In this document: piece by piece, positions 1 through 9,418 of the stretch
Layout: each line of letters starts with the position of its first letter
Numbering within the stretch: position 1 is the first letter of the stretch
From: Phycisphaerales bacterium
GTDB taxonomy: Bacteria > Planctomycetota > Phycisphaerae > Phycisphaerales > UBA1924
Length of the DNA: 64,000 bases
Assembly: GCA_029260345.1 (NCBI GenBank)
Contig: JAJDDK010000006.1
Location: forward strand, 124,001-188,000
Direction: 5' to 3'
Position numbers and translations under genes: made by a program
The notes under the pieces: generated by a model
What the model was told of the DNA's origin: nothing
Seen by the model: the letters and a program-made list of their open reading frames with translations, nothing else
Database searches by the model: none

Positions 1-608
1 TTCTGGTTGCCGGCATAAACGGTTCCGGGAAAACCACCAGCGTGGCAAAGCTCGCCAACCTCATGCGCAAATCGGGGCGCACGGTGCTGCTTGGCGCCTG
101 CGACACATTCCGCGCCGGGGCAGTGAAGCAATTGGAAATCTGGTCCGATCGTCTGGACGTTGACATCGTGCGCGGGCAGGAAGGTGGAGATCCAGCGGCG
201 GTTGCCTTCGATGCCTGCGATGCAGCCGTGGCGCGCGGCGTTGATGTTTTGATCATCGACACCGCCGGACGACTGCACACGCAAGATCCGCTGATGCGAC
301 AGCTCACGAAGATTCGTGATGTGGTGGCGCGCCGTATTCCTGGGGCGCCGCACGAAGTGATCCTAGTGCTGGATGCAACGAGCGGTCAGAACGCGCTGCG
401 CCAAGCCGAAGAATTCACTCGAGCGATTGACGTCACCGGACTGATGCTGGCGAAGCTCGACGGTACGGCCAGGGGCGGGGCCGCCATTGCCGTCCGCGAA
501 TCAACGGAGATCCCGGTCAAATTTATTGGCCTTGGGGAAACCCCGGACGACATTGAGCTTTTCGACCCGGAGGCTTTCATTGAAGCCATGTTCGCCGACG
601 AAGGCTGA
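1..608 (+). CDS. ftsY: Signal recognition particle receptor FtsY, 3' part
   Basis: The SRP receptor GTPase docks ribosome-SRP complexes at the membrane for co-translational insertion. The frame is already open at base 3, so the N-terminal A and N domains lie outside the window. Visible in order: P-loop AGINGSGKTT (G1), DTFRAGAVKQL (the SRP-GTPase insertion region), DTAGRL (G3), AKLDGTARGG (G4, TKxD-like) and the closing GLGETPDDIELFDPEAF. That last motif separates FtsY from Ffh. About 201 residues remain, matching the whole G domain, and the stop follows the family's normal C-terminus. A GTG at 42 is internal to the P-loop region and is not the true start. Confidence 0.96.
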   Translation, partial: LVAGINGSGKTTSVAKLANLMRKSGRTVLLGACDTFRAGAVKQLEIWSDRLDVDIVRGQEGGDPAAVAFDACDAAVARGVDVLIIDTAGRLHTQDPLMRQLTKIRDVVARRIPGAPHEVILVLDATSGQNALRQAEEFTRAIDVTGLMLAKLDGTARGGAAIAVRESTEIPVKFIGLGETPDDIELFDPEAFIEAMFADEG

Positions 609-664
609 GATGGTTTGGGGCGTTTTCGGACGAATCTTTCGGACGTCTGAATCCGGAACGAGCA

Positions 665-693
665 TTGGTTCGTATCGAGTTGCGAGCTAGAAT
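665..693 (+). promoter_or_regulatory. Predicted sigma70-type promoter
   Basis: TTGGTT (665-670) and TAGAAT (688-693) are separated by exactly 17 bases. This would start transcription near 700 and give the dockerin-protein gene at 800 a leader of about 100 nt. The call is from sequence geometry only. Confidence 0.45.
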
Positions 694-799
694 TCTGGTG
701 AGGCTCCCGCTGGGTGAGTCCATAGGACGGATCGAGAGAAGTCCGCGCACAGGGGTGGCCCTGTTGGCGCTCGACATTCGCAGAACGGGAGGAAGAGGC

Positions 800-2296
800 G
801 TGGCTCGCATTTCGCGTCACCTGACTTGTGTGGTTTCAACCGTCGCAGCTCTTGGCATGGCTGGAACCGCCATGGCGCAGCCGCTGAACTTTCGTATTGA
901 AGTCGCGGAGCATTCGATGCCGCCGCTGCACTCGTACGCATTCGGCGAACTCGGCGATTGGTACTTCTTCTTTGGCGGCATTTCCGGCCAAGGTTTGCAT
1001 GACCTGACGCAGGGCGCAAAGCCGGGGACCGTCCCGCCATCCTTCCCGGTCAACGTCTTCAGCGAAGAAATCATCGCGTTCAATCATGAAACCGGTGAAA
1101 CGCTGACCAGCGGCATTGATCACCTGCCGACCGACACGCGCCTCGCGCTTTTTCAAACGAATAGCGCCAGCGTGCAGATCGACGACACGCTGCATATCCA
1201 TGGCGGTTACGGTCCGACGGCGGATGGGACAGATTGGATGACGCGCGCGACGGTGACGTCGGTTGATTTGCCTGCCCTGCTGGCGGCCATGCAACTGAGC
1301 AATCCGGCGCCGAGCAGCGCATTCACCACCGCTTCGTCCCCAGAGTCGCAAGTCGCGGGTGGCATCATCGTCAAGATGGGCGATATGGGCCGCAAGTACG
1401 CCTTGATCGGCGGCTCAAATTTCATCGGTGATTACGCCGGGAACACGCTGTTCCTGAACATTTACTCAGAGTCGGCGCAGATCTTTGATGCGGATGTTTC
1501 CGTCGTGGCGCCGTACAAGACATTGTCCGGGTCCACGCTGCACCGGCGCGACATGAACGCGCTGCCGATGACGTACCCGGACGGCAAGAGCGGGACCAAG
1601 ACCGGTTTCGCCATCGCAGGCGGCGTCTTTCAGAATGGATTCTTCATCTGGCGCACGCCGCTCTATTACGCGGACGGCGATGTTGATGTGACCGATGCGT
1701 TCCTCTTCGAACAGCGAATGAATCAGTACGAAGCCGGCGCGCTGAGCTTTTACTCCGAGAGTGACGACGAAAATCGTCAGGTGCTTCTCGGCGGCATTTC
1801 GGACTCCCGCTGGGAGAACGACATGTTCGTGTCGGACGTGCTCGTTCCGTGGGTCTCGGACATCACGCAAATCCGCGTCCAGGGCGGCATGTATCTCGAT
1901 GAAACCGTCATCGGTGGCACGATGCCGCTGCCGACGACCAATGCGCACACGCCCATCGTCGAGAACATCCCGACGTATCCGAATGGACAGATCAATCTCG
2001 ATGCGATGCCGGCCAACGAGGTCATGGTGGCCCGGATTCCCGGTGGCCTTCGTGCGTCTGAGCCGGCGGGCACGCCGCTGACGTTCGCCTCCGGTGAGGT
2101 CTACGAGGTGTACGTCACATACGGCGTGCGCGGCGATGTCAACCGTGACGGAACCGTCAACGGCGCTGACCTGGCGGACCTTCTCGCCGCCTGGGGATCG
2201 AATGCGACCGTTCCCGATCTGGTGTTCGATGGCGTGATCAACGGCTCGGATCTGGCGACGCTTCTGGCCTTGTGGGGAAATAACACACCGGGCTGA
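800..2296 (+). CDS. Exported dockerin-repeat protein
   Basis: I chose the GTG at 800, not the longer frame from 665. It is preceded by a strong Shine-Dalgarno (GGGAGGAAGAG, 788-798) and opens a clean signal peptide (VARISRHLT, hydrophobic core, then TAMAQ) with probable cleavage after AMA-Q. The 498-residue product has a large middle region rich in beta-type sequence (repeated GG, WxxD, GGxF patterns) that I do not recognise. The last ~55 residues hold two EF-hand-like dockerin repeats: GDVNRDGTVNGADLADLLAAWG and a shorter FDGVINGSDLATLLALWG. The second has lost part of its calcium loop. The context is a group of similar exported proteins. Binding partner unknown; no cohesin is visible in the window. 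Confidence 0.85.
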   Translation: MARISRHLTCVVSTVAALGMAGTAMAQPLNFRIEVAEHSMPPLHSYAFGELGDWYFFFGGISGQGLHDLTQGAKPGTVPPSFPVNVFSEEIIAFNHETGETLTSGIDHLPTDTRLALFQTNSASVQIDDTLHIHGGYGPTADGTDWMTRATVTSVDLPALLAAMQLSNPAPSSAFTTASSPESQVAGGIIVKMGDMGRKYALIGGSNFIGDYAGNTLFLNIYSESAQIFDADVSVVAPYKTLSGSTLHRRDMNALPMTYPDGKSGTKTGFAIAGGVFQNGFFIWRTPLYYADGDVDVTDAFLFEQRMNQYEAGALSFYSESDDENRQVLLGGISDSRWENDMFVSDVLVPWVSDITQIRVQGGMYLDETVIGGTMPLPTTNAHTPIVENIPTYPNGQINLDAMPANEVMVARIPGGLRASEPAGTPLTFASGEVYEVYVTYGVRGDVNRDGTVNGADLADLLAAWGSNATVPDLVFDGVINGSDLATLLALWGNNTPG

Positions 2297-2330
2297 TCGT
2301 CCCGTCTCAAGAATTGAATCGCAATTTCGA

Positions 2331-2359
2331 GGGCTGGCCCAGAGGGTCAGCCCTTTTTT
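2331..2359 (+). terminator. Rho-independent terminator
   Basis: The stem GGGCTGGCCC / GGTCAGCCC has an AGAG loop and is followed by six T residues, 35 bases after the stop of the dockerin-protein gene. Confidence 0.85.
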
Positions 2360-2551
2360 CGTGCCTCCAGCGGAACCGATCGCCTCCGAGAGCGTCAAAA
2401 CAAGGAGTGGAGCGACTTGGCGCGGCTGAGCGGGTCACTCGGGTCCGAAAACCGGGATTGACCGCCGCATTGTCCGCGAAATGGCGTCGACGCGATCGGG
2501 CGGAGTAGGCTTCTTCGTGGGTATATCGCCCATGACAGGACATTCAAAGAC

Positions 2552-5506
2552 ATGAATCGAACGTGGCTGGCCGTCATTCTGGGTGTGCTCTTGGGCTTTG
2601 TGCTGATGGGCATGATGCTGCGCGGCTGCGAAGTCGGCGCGAACACGAATAGCGGCGCCCGGCCGGAAGCCGCGATGGCGCCGTCCTCCCGTCTGGCTTC
2701 GCGCATCGTGGCGGCGCCTGAGCCACGCGTGGACATCCGTTCGACATTCGAAACTGAAGCGCTTCCGACGCCGGCGACGCGTTCACGATTTATCGACAAC
2801 GCCGATGGCCGGCGCAACAGTGCGCAGCGATTGACACAGTTTGCAGACCAGCCGGATTCCGAATTCGCCCTGGCGCAGCAGCTCGCCCAGTCCCGCGCTC
2901 AGCGTGGTAATCAAAATGCGCTCGCAGATAATGCGGCCGTGATTGGCGAGGCGCAACGCCGCCAGCAATTGCTGAATCGCGGCACGAACGCCGCCACCGC
3001 TGAGGCGACCGCGAATATCCAACAAGCACTCCAGGCACGATCGCTTGCCGAAAGCGAATTGCTCCAGCAGATCGAGCGCGAGCGGCAGCGGCAATCGGCT
3101 GAAGCTCGTCGTCAGGCGCTCGAAGATGGCGTCGATGGCGACACCGTCACGGATGAAACCGGACTGGACGGTGAAAGCGGCGACAACGCCAACGATGTCT
3201 TTTTCGATGAGCAAACGCGCGCTGGAAACGTCACCATCAATTCGCCCGGTTTTGGAACGCCAAACCCCGGCCCGATTGGCGGTGGTGGCGACAACGGCGG
3301 CAATAACGGAAACGGCGGCGACGGCGATGGGGACGGCGATGGCGAGGACCCCATTGATGAAACTCCAATCGGCGGCGGTGATGGAGATGGCGACGGTGAT
3401 GGTGACAGCGACGGGCCTGATGTGCCGCCCATCGTTATCCCACCGATTGATGGCGGTGGAGGGAATCCCGGGGCCGGCCCCGCGGTGATCGCGAAGTGGG
3501 CGCCCGTTGAAGTTGACGATTCATGCAACTCGCTCACCGGAACCCGAACGAATGACCTGTATCTCGGTTTCAACAGCCCATGGGGGCTTCAGATTGTGAC
3601 GTCGGCCCCGCCGGTGTCGCTTGGCATCGTGGGCGGCTCGTTCCGTCAGGATGCCTCGAACGGCAACACGCTTCCAACGGCACAAACACTGGAGTTGTTC
3701 CCCTGCGCCGCCTTCGATTCATATCTCGCGATCGGTGAAGCCAATGGCGTGTTTCTTCCGACGCCACTCGATCCTGCGAACTGGGGTCAGCAGCTCAACG
3801 CGGTGTGGGTGACGCCCACGTCGCAACCATTCGGCTCGGTCGGTGTGCGTGATTCGGCGCGCTTTGGTGATGATCGTTACTACGTGCGCATCGGTCGCTT
3901 TACCGCGTCTGGCAATCCTGAGTTTGTCGGCGGGACGCTGGTGGTCAACGCCTTTAATCTCGCTGCATTCAGCGTTCAAACAGCTTTCGTCGAAGTGCCG
4001 CACGAACCTGATATTTGGGCCGTCCAAGGCGGCGCCAGCGTCGGTCTGGTGAGCTACGAACTTAGCGTCACGTCCGTACTGAGCGGTGAATACGTCATCG
4101 GCACGGTCACGCTTTCCCAACCGGCGCCCGATGGCGGCGTCCAGGTCACGTTTGATTCATCGAATTCCGCAGTCCAGACGCCGTCATTCATCATTGTGCC
4201 CGAAGGCGCCACGACGGCGAGTTTCCTGCTGCCGACCAGCGTTGTGTTCACTTCAGCAAACGTGACGCTCTCGGCCTCACTCAACGCGACCACCGTGTTC
4301 GCAAACCTCGTGCTTCAGGCCCAACCGACAGACGAACTACTCAAGTCCGTGACGCTCGAACCCAATGTCGTGCGCGGCCGCATGACGGCGACTGGCCGCA
4401 TCACGCTCGGGTCCGCGGCGCCGGCGGGCGGACGAACCGTTTACATCGGCAGCGACAATTACTCAGTCGCTAATGTGCCGACAAATGTCTATGTGCCTGA
4501 AGGCGAGACCGAAGCCACGTTCGAAATTGAAACCGGCGTCGTCGCAGCGTCGCAATACGTTGAAATCTGGGCCGTGGTGCAGGATCAAATTCGCACGGCC
4601 ACGCTGACCGTCACCATCCTTGGCGACATTGACGGTGATGGCTTGGTCAACGGGGCGGATCTTGCTCAGCTTCTGGCCCGCTGGGAAACCGACGATGAAA
4701 TCGCAGACATGAACGGCGACGGCGTCGTCAACGGCGCTGACATCGCCGACCTGCTTGCCAATTTCAATGGCTCGACCACACCGACCGGCACGCCGCCGTT
4801 CTCCGGGTCAGTCCTTGCGCGCTGGGTGCCCGTGCAGCGTCCCGATACATGCGGCGAACTGGCCGGCACACGCACCAATGATCTGTACATCGGTTTTCAG
4901 CAGCGGCCTGCCGTTCCCGGTGGCCCGGTGATCACGTCCGGCAGTTTCTCGCAAGTCTTCATGACCGGTGGCGATGTGCATCAAAATGCCGCCGGCGGCA
5001 ATGCGCCTCCGTCCAACGCGTTCTTGAGTCTGCTTCCTTGCTTGGCGTACGACAGCTATCTCACTGTCGGCGGCGCCTCCCCGACATTCTTTCCCGGTCA
5101 AGTTCCGGACGCCGCGGACTGGGGCGAAGCGCTTGATGCAGGTTGGTTTACCACGGAATTCAATGCGATCACGATTGAGCAGAACGCCGCGAAGTTCGGC
5201 GACTCAAAGTTCTACGTTCTCGTCGGTCGCTTTACGGCGGCGGAAGGCATCCGGATTGATGGCGAGTTGCAGGTGGACTACACCAGTGGCGGCGTCTCAC
5301 AACCAACGGCGCTCGTGACGGTCGCCCAATGCCCGGTCTGCTGGATTTCATTTGATCTGAATGAAGATGGCGCGGTGGACGCCGGGGATGTGGAATACGT
5401 CATGGCCCGCATCGGAGCGGATGATTCCACGGCGGATCTCGATCGCGATGGCTTCGTGACCGGTCGGGATCTGGAACTGATTGTGGATGAAGCGACCTCG
5501 AAATAG
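2552..5506 (+). CDS. Large exported or membrane-anchored dockerin-repeat protein with duplicated domain
   Basis: The 984-residue product begins MNRTWLAVILGVLLGFVLMG, a signal anchor or uncleaved signal (about residues 5-23). Next comes a Gln/Arg/Ala-rich, probably coiled-coil stretch (about 95-185) and a Gly/Asp/Asn-rich linker (about 230-310). Two copies of an unidentified ~175-residue domain follow (about 313-490 and 752-925). Each starts W(A/V)PV, then ..C..L.GTRTNDLY(L/I)GF, and ends with a (R/K)FGD(D/S)..Y.(R/L)(I/V)GRFTA motif. Between them lie two Ig-like repeats (VTLSxPAPxGG type, about 505-690) and a dockerin pair (GDIDGDGLVNGADLAQLL). A second, divergent dockerin-like pair (DLNEDGAVDAGDVEYV, DLDRDGFVTGRDLEL) ends the protein. 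Function unknown; a cell-surface role is inferred. Confidence 0.88.
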   Translation: MNRTWLAVILGVLLGFVLMGMMLRGCEVGANTNSGARPEAAMAPSSRLASRIVAAPEPRVDIRSTFETEALPTPATRSRFIDNADGRRNSAQRLTQFADQPDSEFALAQQLAQSRAQRGNQNALADNAAVIGEAQRRQQLLNRGTNAATAEATANIQQALQARSLAESELLQQIERERQRQSAEARRQALEDGVDGDTVTDETGLDGESGDNANDVFFDEQTRAGNVTINSPGFGTPNPGPIGGGGDNGGNNGNGGDGDGDGDGEDPIDETPIGGGDGDGDGDGDSDGPDVPPIVIPPIDGGGGNPGAGPAVIAKWAPVEVDDSCNSLTGTRTNDLYLGFNSPWGLQIVTSAPPVSLGIVGGSFRQDASNGNTLPTAQTLELFPCAAFDSYLAIGEANGVFLPTPLDPANWGQQLNAVWVTPTSQPFGSVGVRDSARFGDDRYYVRIGRFTASGNPEFVGGTLVVNAFNLAAFSVQTAFVEVPHEPDIWAVQGGASVGLVSYELSVTSVLSGEYVIGTVTLSQPAPDGGVQVTFDSSNSAVQTPSFIIVPEGATTASFLLPTSVVFTSANVTLSASLNATTVFANLVLQAQPTDELLKSVTLEPNVVRGRMTATGRITLGSAAPAGGRTVYIGSDNYSVANVPTNVYVPEGETEATFEIETGVVAASQYVEIWAVVQDQIRTATLTVTILGDIDGDGLVNGADLAQLLARWETDDEIADMNGDGVVNGADIADLLANFNGSTTPTGTPPFSGSVLARWVPVQRPDTCGELAGTRTNDLYIGFQQRPAVPGGPVITSGSFSQVFMTGGDVHQNAAGGNAPPSNAFLSLLPCLAYDSYLTVGGASPTFFPGQVPDAADWGEALDAGWFTTEFNAITIEQNAAKFGDSKFYVLVGRFTAAEGIRIDGELQVDYTSGGVSQPTALVTVAQCPVCWISFDLNEDGAVDAGDVEYVMARIGADDSTADLDRDGFVTGRDLELIVDEATSK
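3271..3480 (+). repeat. Gly/Asp-rich low-complexity coding repeat
   Basis: Degenerate GGC-GAT/GAC-GGN triplet runs encode Gly-Asp-Gly-Asp and Gly-Gly-Asn stretches in the linker of the large dockerin protein. Such tracts are flexible, acidic and prone to length variation; they could also bind calcium loosely. Confidence 0.8.
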
Positions 5507-5558
5507 TCTTGAATTGACGCGGCCTTGCTTTCTGGCCGCAGATGGCCGCTCTGGCGAA

Positions 5559-5587
5559 TTGCCGGGGCACAAGGGCGGCTCTAGACT
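5559..5587 (+). promoter_or_regulatory. Predicted promoter of the pyruvate dehydrogenase operon
   Basis: TTGCCG (5559-5564) and TAGACT (5582-5587) are separated by 17 bases. The expected start near 5594 gives a leader of about 114 nt before the first E1 alpha codon. No terminator or other operator is visible in the 200-bp gap. Confidence 0.45.
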
Positions 5588-5707
5588 CCTCCCGAGCGAT
5601 TTTGATGCACAAAAGCGATGCCCGGAGCCTCCGGACGTCGCCGCGCTGCACCGGCGGACTGTGAATTCACGGAACCTCACCCGCCGATTCCGCCGAAAGA
5701 GAGATTG

Positions 5708-6814
5708 ATGAGCACTGCGACCGCAGACAAGGACGCCAGAACGAAATCGCGGAAACGACCCTCCGCCGAGCTTCCCGACAAGACCCTTGTCGGCTGGCTC
5801 CGCGACATGATGTTGATCCGCGAGTTCGAGATTCGCACGATGCAGGCGTATTCGAACGCCAAGATCGGCGGATTTTGTCATGTGTATATCGGCCAGGAAG
5901 CGCTGGCCGTCGGCACGATCGGATCGGTCAATCCTGACGATCCGGTGATCACGGCTTACCGCGACCACGGCCACGCGCTGGCGCGCGGCATGGACCCCGG
6001 CGCCTGCATGGCGGAGATGTACGGCAAGATCACGGGCTGCGCCAAAGGCAAGGGCGGCTCGATGCACATGTTCGACAAGCCCAACCATCTCTATGGAGGT
6101 CATGGAATTGTCGGCGCGCAGACGCCGCTGGGCGCTGGACTCGCCTTCGCGGCGAAGTACGAACATGAAGTGATGGGCAAGGGCGGAAAGAAGGTCGCGC
6201 TGTGCTACTTGGGCGACGGCGCCTTGAACCAAGGCGCATTGCACGAAGCGATGAACCTCGCTGGACTGATGGGCCTCCCCGTCATCTACATCGTTGAGAA
6301 CAACGGCTACTCCATGGGCACGTCCATCGGGCGCGGCACCACGATGTCCGAAGACCTCACCAAGAAGGCGGACGCCTACGGCATTCTCGGCGCGACCATC
6401 GACGGGATGGACATCCTCAACCTGTACGACCACTTCAAGCCAATCGTGGACACGTGCCGCGAAGAATCGCGTCCTGCGTTCATCGATATGAAGACGTACC
6501 GCTACCACGGTCACTCGATGTCCGATCCGCAGAAATATCGCACGAAGGATGAAGTCGAAGGCGTCAAGCAGCGTGATTCGATCGAACTGCTCGCGGCGTA
6601 TCTCATGGACGATCGCAAGGCGATCACCGAAGACGACCGCAAGGCGATTGACAAAGAAGTAAAGGCGATCGTGCGCGACGCGATGAAGTTCGCGGAAGAG
6701 TCACCGGTCCCCGACGTGGACGCCGAGCTGTACAGCGATGTGTACGTGAATCCGAGCCCGGGCTGCAGCCCGATTCGGGAGTATGTCAAGGGCGCCAAAA
6801 ACCCGCTGCTCTAA
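5708..6814 (+). CDS. pdhA: Pyruvate dehydrogenase E1 component, alpha subunit
   Basis: The thiamine-diphosphate-dependent E1 decarboxylates pyruvate and acetylates the E2 lipoyl group. The ATG at 5708 (MSTATADKD) follows a GAAAGAGAG ribosome site and gives 368 residues, the usual length; the frame is open 90 bases further upstream. Visible: the REFEIRTMQAYSNAKIGGFCHVYIGQEA start, the TPP motif GDGALNQGALHEA...VENN, and the TYRYHGHSMSDP loop. The E1 beta gene follows after 36 bases. Substrate specificity for pyruvate versus branched-chain 2-oxoacids cannot be proved from motifs, but the overall sequence is PDH-like. Confidence 0.94.
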   Translation: MSTATADKDARTKSRKRPSAELPDKTLVGWLRDMMLIREFEIRTMQAYSNAKIGGFCHVYIGQEALAVGTIGSVNPDDPVITAYRDHGHALARGMDPGACMAEMYGKITGCAKGKGGSMHMFDKPNHLYGGHGIVGAQTPLGAGLAFAAKYEHEVMGKGGKKVALCYLGDGALNQGALHEAMNLAGLMGLPVIYIVENNGYSMGTSIGRGTTMSEDLTKKADAYGILGATIDGMDILNLYDHFKPIVDTCREESRPAFIDMKTYRYHGHSMSDPQKYRTKDEVEGVKQRDSIELLAAYLMDDRKAITEDDRKAIDKEVKAIVRDAMKFAEESPVPDVDAELYSDVYVNPSPGCSPIREYVKGAKNPLL

Positions 6815-6850
6815 TCTTTCCGCCAATTTACAAAGAGACGAAATAACCCA

Positions 6851-7849
6851 ATGACAGCGGCGACCACCAACGGCGATCGGACAATTCAATTCCGCGAAGC
6901 CCTGCGCGAAGCCATGACCGAAGAGATGCGCCAGGACGAGCGCATTTTTCTGCTGGGCGAAGAAGTCGCCGAGTACAACGGCGCCTACAAAGTCTCGCAG
7001 GGCATGCTGGATGAATTCGGGCCCAATCGCATCATCGACTCACCGATCAGTGAGAACGGATTCGCCGGTCTCGGGATTGCCGCCGCGATGTATGGCCTGC
7101 GCCCAATCATCGAATTCATGAGCTGGTCATTCTCGCTCGTCGCGGCGGATCAGATTCTCAACAACGCGCCAAAGATGTTGTACATGTCCGGCGGGCAGTG
7201 GGGGTGCCCCATCGTCTTCCGCGGCAACGACGGCGCCGGCGGCCAGCTTGGCTCAACGCACTCCTGGTGTGTCGAGGCGCTCTTCGCGAATGTGCCTGGC
7301 TTAAAGATTGCGATTCCGTCAGACCCGTATGACGCCAAGGGTTTGCTCAAGACTGCAATCCGCGATGAAGACCCCGTCTTCTTCCTCGAGTCAGAGCGCA
7401 TGCTCAGCGACAAAGGCCACGTGCCTGAAGAGGAATACACCGTCCCCTTTGGCAAGGCAGCGCTGCGTCGCGAAGGATCGGACTGCACACTCGTGTCGTT
7501 CGGCCGTCCTGTGCACTTCTGTCAGGAAGCGTGCGACATTCTGGAAGGCGACGGCATTACATGTGATCTGCTCGACATGCGCACCGTTCGCCCGCTCGAT
7601 TCAGAATCGATTGTCGAAAGCCTCAAGAAGACCAACCGCATTGTCGTCGTGGATCAATCCTGGCCGTTCGCCAGCGTCGCCAGCGAGGTGATCTCGCAGG
7701 TGTGCGAAAAGGCGTTCGACTGGCTGGACGCACCGCCGAAGCGGGTCAACTCCGACGATGTTCCGGCGCCCTACGCGAAGAACCTCGAGGCGGCGTTCCT
7801 GCCCCACGCAGAAAAGATTGTGACGACAGTGCGAAGCATCGTGCGCTGA
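6851..7849 (+). CDS. pdhB: Pyruvate dehydrogenase E1 component, beta subunit
   Basis: This is the partner of the alpha subunit in the alpha2beta2 E1. The 332-residue protein shows the family N-terminal (FREALREAMTEEMRQDERIFLLGEEVAEYNGAYKVSQGML), the ENGFAGLGIAAAMYGLRPI block and the C-terminal transketolase domain (SFGRPVHFCQEA, DLLDMRTVRPLDSESI, VVVDQSWPFASVASEV). The gene lies between pdhA and the E2 gene on the same strand. The gap to E2 is about 100 bp and holds a TATACT box (7895-7900) that may be an internal promoter. Confidence 0.94.
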   Translation: MTAATTNGDRTIQFREALREAMTEEMRQDERIFLLGEEVAEYNGAYKVSQGMLDEFGPNRIIDSPISENGFAGLGIAAAMYGLRPIIEFMSWSFSLVAADQILNNAPKMLYMSGGQWGCPIVFRGNDGAGGQLGSTHSWCVEALFANVPGLKIAIPSDPYDAKGLLKTAIRDEDPVFFLESERMLSDKGHVPEEEYTVPFGKAALRREGSDCTLVSFGRPVHFCQEACDILEGDGITCDLLDMRTVRPLDSESIVESLKKTNRIVVVDQSWPFASVASEVISQVCEKAFDWLDAPPKRVNSDDVPAPYAKNLEAAFLPHAEKIVTTVRSIVR

Positions 7850-7950
7850 TTCAGTTCATCGCGCCGCCCGCGCGAACCGATCGCGGCGCCGCCGTATACT
7901 CGGGCGCAGCTTGAACCGATAGTGTGCAGGACGACCGAGGGTTTTTCGCC

Positions 7951-9306
7951 ATGCCGATTGAGATCACCATGCCGCGGCTTTCGGACACGATGGAGTCCGG
8001 CACCGTCATCAAATGGAACGTGAAGGAAGGCGACGAGGTCACCGCCGGGCAGATTCTCGCGGACATCGAAACCGACAAGGCGACGATGGAATTGCAGTCG
8101 TTTGATGATGGGCGAGTCGCGAAGATCCTGATCGACGAAGGCAAGGCCGTTGACGTTGGCGCGACCATCATGATGCTCGCTGAAGAAGGCGAAGACGTCT
8201 CCGATGCGGCCGGCGGCGCCACCGAATCTGCAAAGGCATCAGACTCAAGCTCCCAGCAAAGCGCGACTGCCGGTGACGACACCTCGAAGAGTGAGTCCGC
8301 GTCAGCGACCGCCGTCGCAGAACCGCCGGCGCCGACGCAAACCAACGGCGCTGCGAGTGGTTCCCACGATTCGCGCCGCGTTTTCGCAAGCCCTTTGGCG
8401 CGCAAAATTGCTGAAGAAGAAGGCATTGATCTGTCCAGCATCGAGGGCTCCGGCCCTTCGAGCCGCATCGTGAAGCGCGATGTGGAGGCGGCGATGTCCG
8501 GCGGCGGCGCCAAAGCGAAAGCGTCCAGTGCGCCGACGACATCCGCGCCATCCAAGGCCGCATCACTGGCGACGCCGATTCCCGGTCCGACGCTTGAGCG
8601 GCGCACCGTTGAACTGTCGAACATGCGCAAGACGATCGCCAAGCGATTGGTGGAGTCCAAGCAAAACGTGCCGCACTATCAGGTGACGGTCGCGGCTCGT
8701 ATGGATGCGCTCCTCTCTTTGCGCAAGCAGCTCAATCAGCAGCTTGAGTCGCAGGGCGTCAAACTCAGCGTGAACGACTTCATCGTTCGGGCGTGCGCGC
8801 TCGCCATGCACGAGCACCCGTTCGTCAACAGCCAGTGGGCGGAGAAGAACGGGCAGGTTTCGATCGAGATTTTGCCTGACGTCAATGTTGGTGTTGCGAT
8901 CGCTCTCCCCATGGAGCGCGGCGGCGGTCTCGTCGTCGCTACCTTGCGCAACGCGGATCGCATGGGCCTGCGCATGATCAGTCAGCAGACCAAGCAGCTC
9001 GCAGAGAAAGCTCGCACCAAGGGCTTGTCCATTGAAGAGATGAGCGACAGCACGTTCACGATCTCCAACCTCGGCATGTTCGGCGTGGAGCACTTCACGG
9101 CGATCATCAACCCGCCGAACGCGTGCATTCTGGCGGTGGGCGCCGCGGTGAAGAAGCCGGTCGTCGAGAACGATCAGATCATCGTCGGCTCCGAGATGCA
9201 GATGACGATCTCCAGCGACCACCGCATCGTGGACGGCGCCATGGCGGCGGCGTACCTCGCGACCGTGCGTGACATGCTGGAGAATCCGGCGACGCTGCTG
9301 GTGTAA
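7951..9306 (+). CDS. pdhC: Pyruvate dehydrogenase E2, dihydrolipoamide acetyltransferase
   Basis: E2 passes the acetyl group from the lipoyl arm to CoA and forms the core of the complex. I start at the ATG at 7951 (MPIEITMPRL), not the upstream GTG at 7924, because the lipoyl domain begins there. Order: a single lipoyl domain with the modified lysine in DIETDKATMEL (K43); a Ser/Ala/Thr-rich hinge; a peripheral-subunit-binding domain (RVFASPLARKIAEEEGIDLSSIEGSG); a second Ala/Ser/Thr hinge; and the catalytic domain ending in SSDHRIVDGA (catalytic His near 424). Length is 451 residues, normal for a one-lipoyl E2. No dihydrolipoamide dehydrogenase gene follows, so E3 must be encoded elsewhere. 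Confidence 0.94.
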   Translation: MPIEITMPRLSDTMESGTVIKWNVKEGDEVTAGQILADIETDKATMELQSFDDGRVAKILIDEGKAVDVGATIMMLAEEGEDVSDAAGGATESAKASDSSSQQSATAGDDTSKSESASATAVAEPPAPTQTNGAASGSHDSRRVFASPLARKIAEEEGIDLSSIEGSGPSSRIVKRDVEAAMSGGGAKAKASSAPTTSAPSKAASLATPIPGPTLERRTVELSNMRKTIAKRLVESKQNVPHYQVTVAARMDALLSLRKQLNQQLESQGVKLSVNDFIVRACALAMHEHPFVNSQWAEKNGQVSIEILPDVNVGVAIALPMERGGGLVVATLRNADRMGLRMISQQTKQLAEKARTKGLSIEEMSDSTFTISNLGMFGVEHFTAIINPPNACILAVGAAVKKPVVENDQIIVGSEMQMTISSDHRIVDGAMAAAYLATVRDMLENPATLLV

Positions 9307-9418
9307 GCTTCTTGTTGAGCGAGAACGCAGCCTCCGGAGCCGTCAAGAGTCATTCAATCGGACAATTCGTACAAGAAAGTGCTTCCACAAATATCAAGCG
9401 CCCATTAGTATTAGTTTC

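Noticed and set aside
8168-8686. Overlapping Arg/Ser-rich frames in the E2 hinge
   Set aside because: They come from the Ser/Ala/Pro-rich linker codons read in other frames, not from separate genes.
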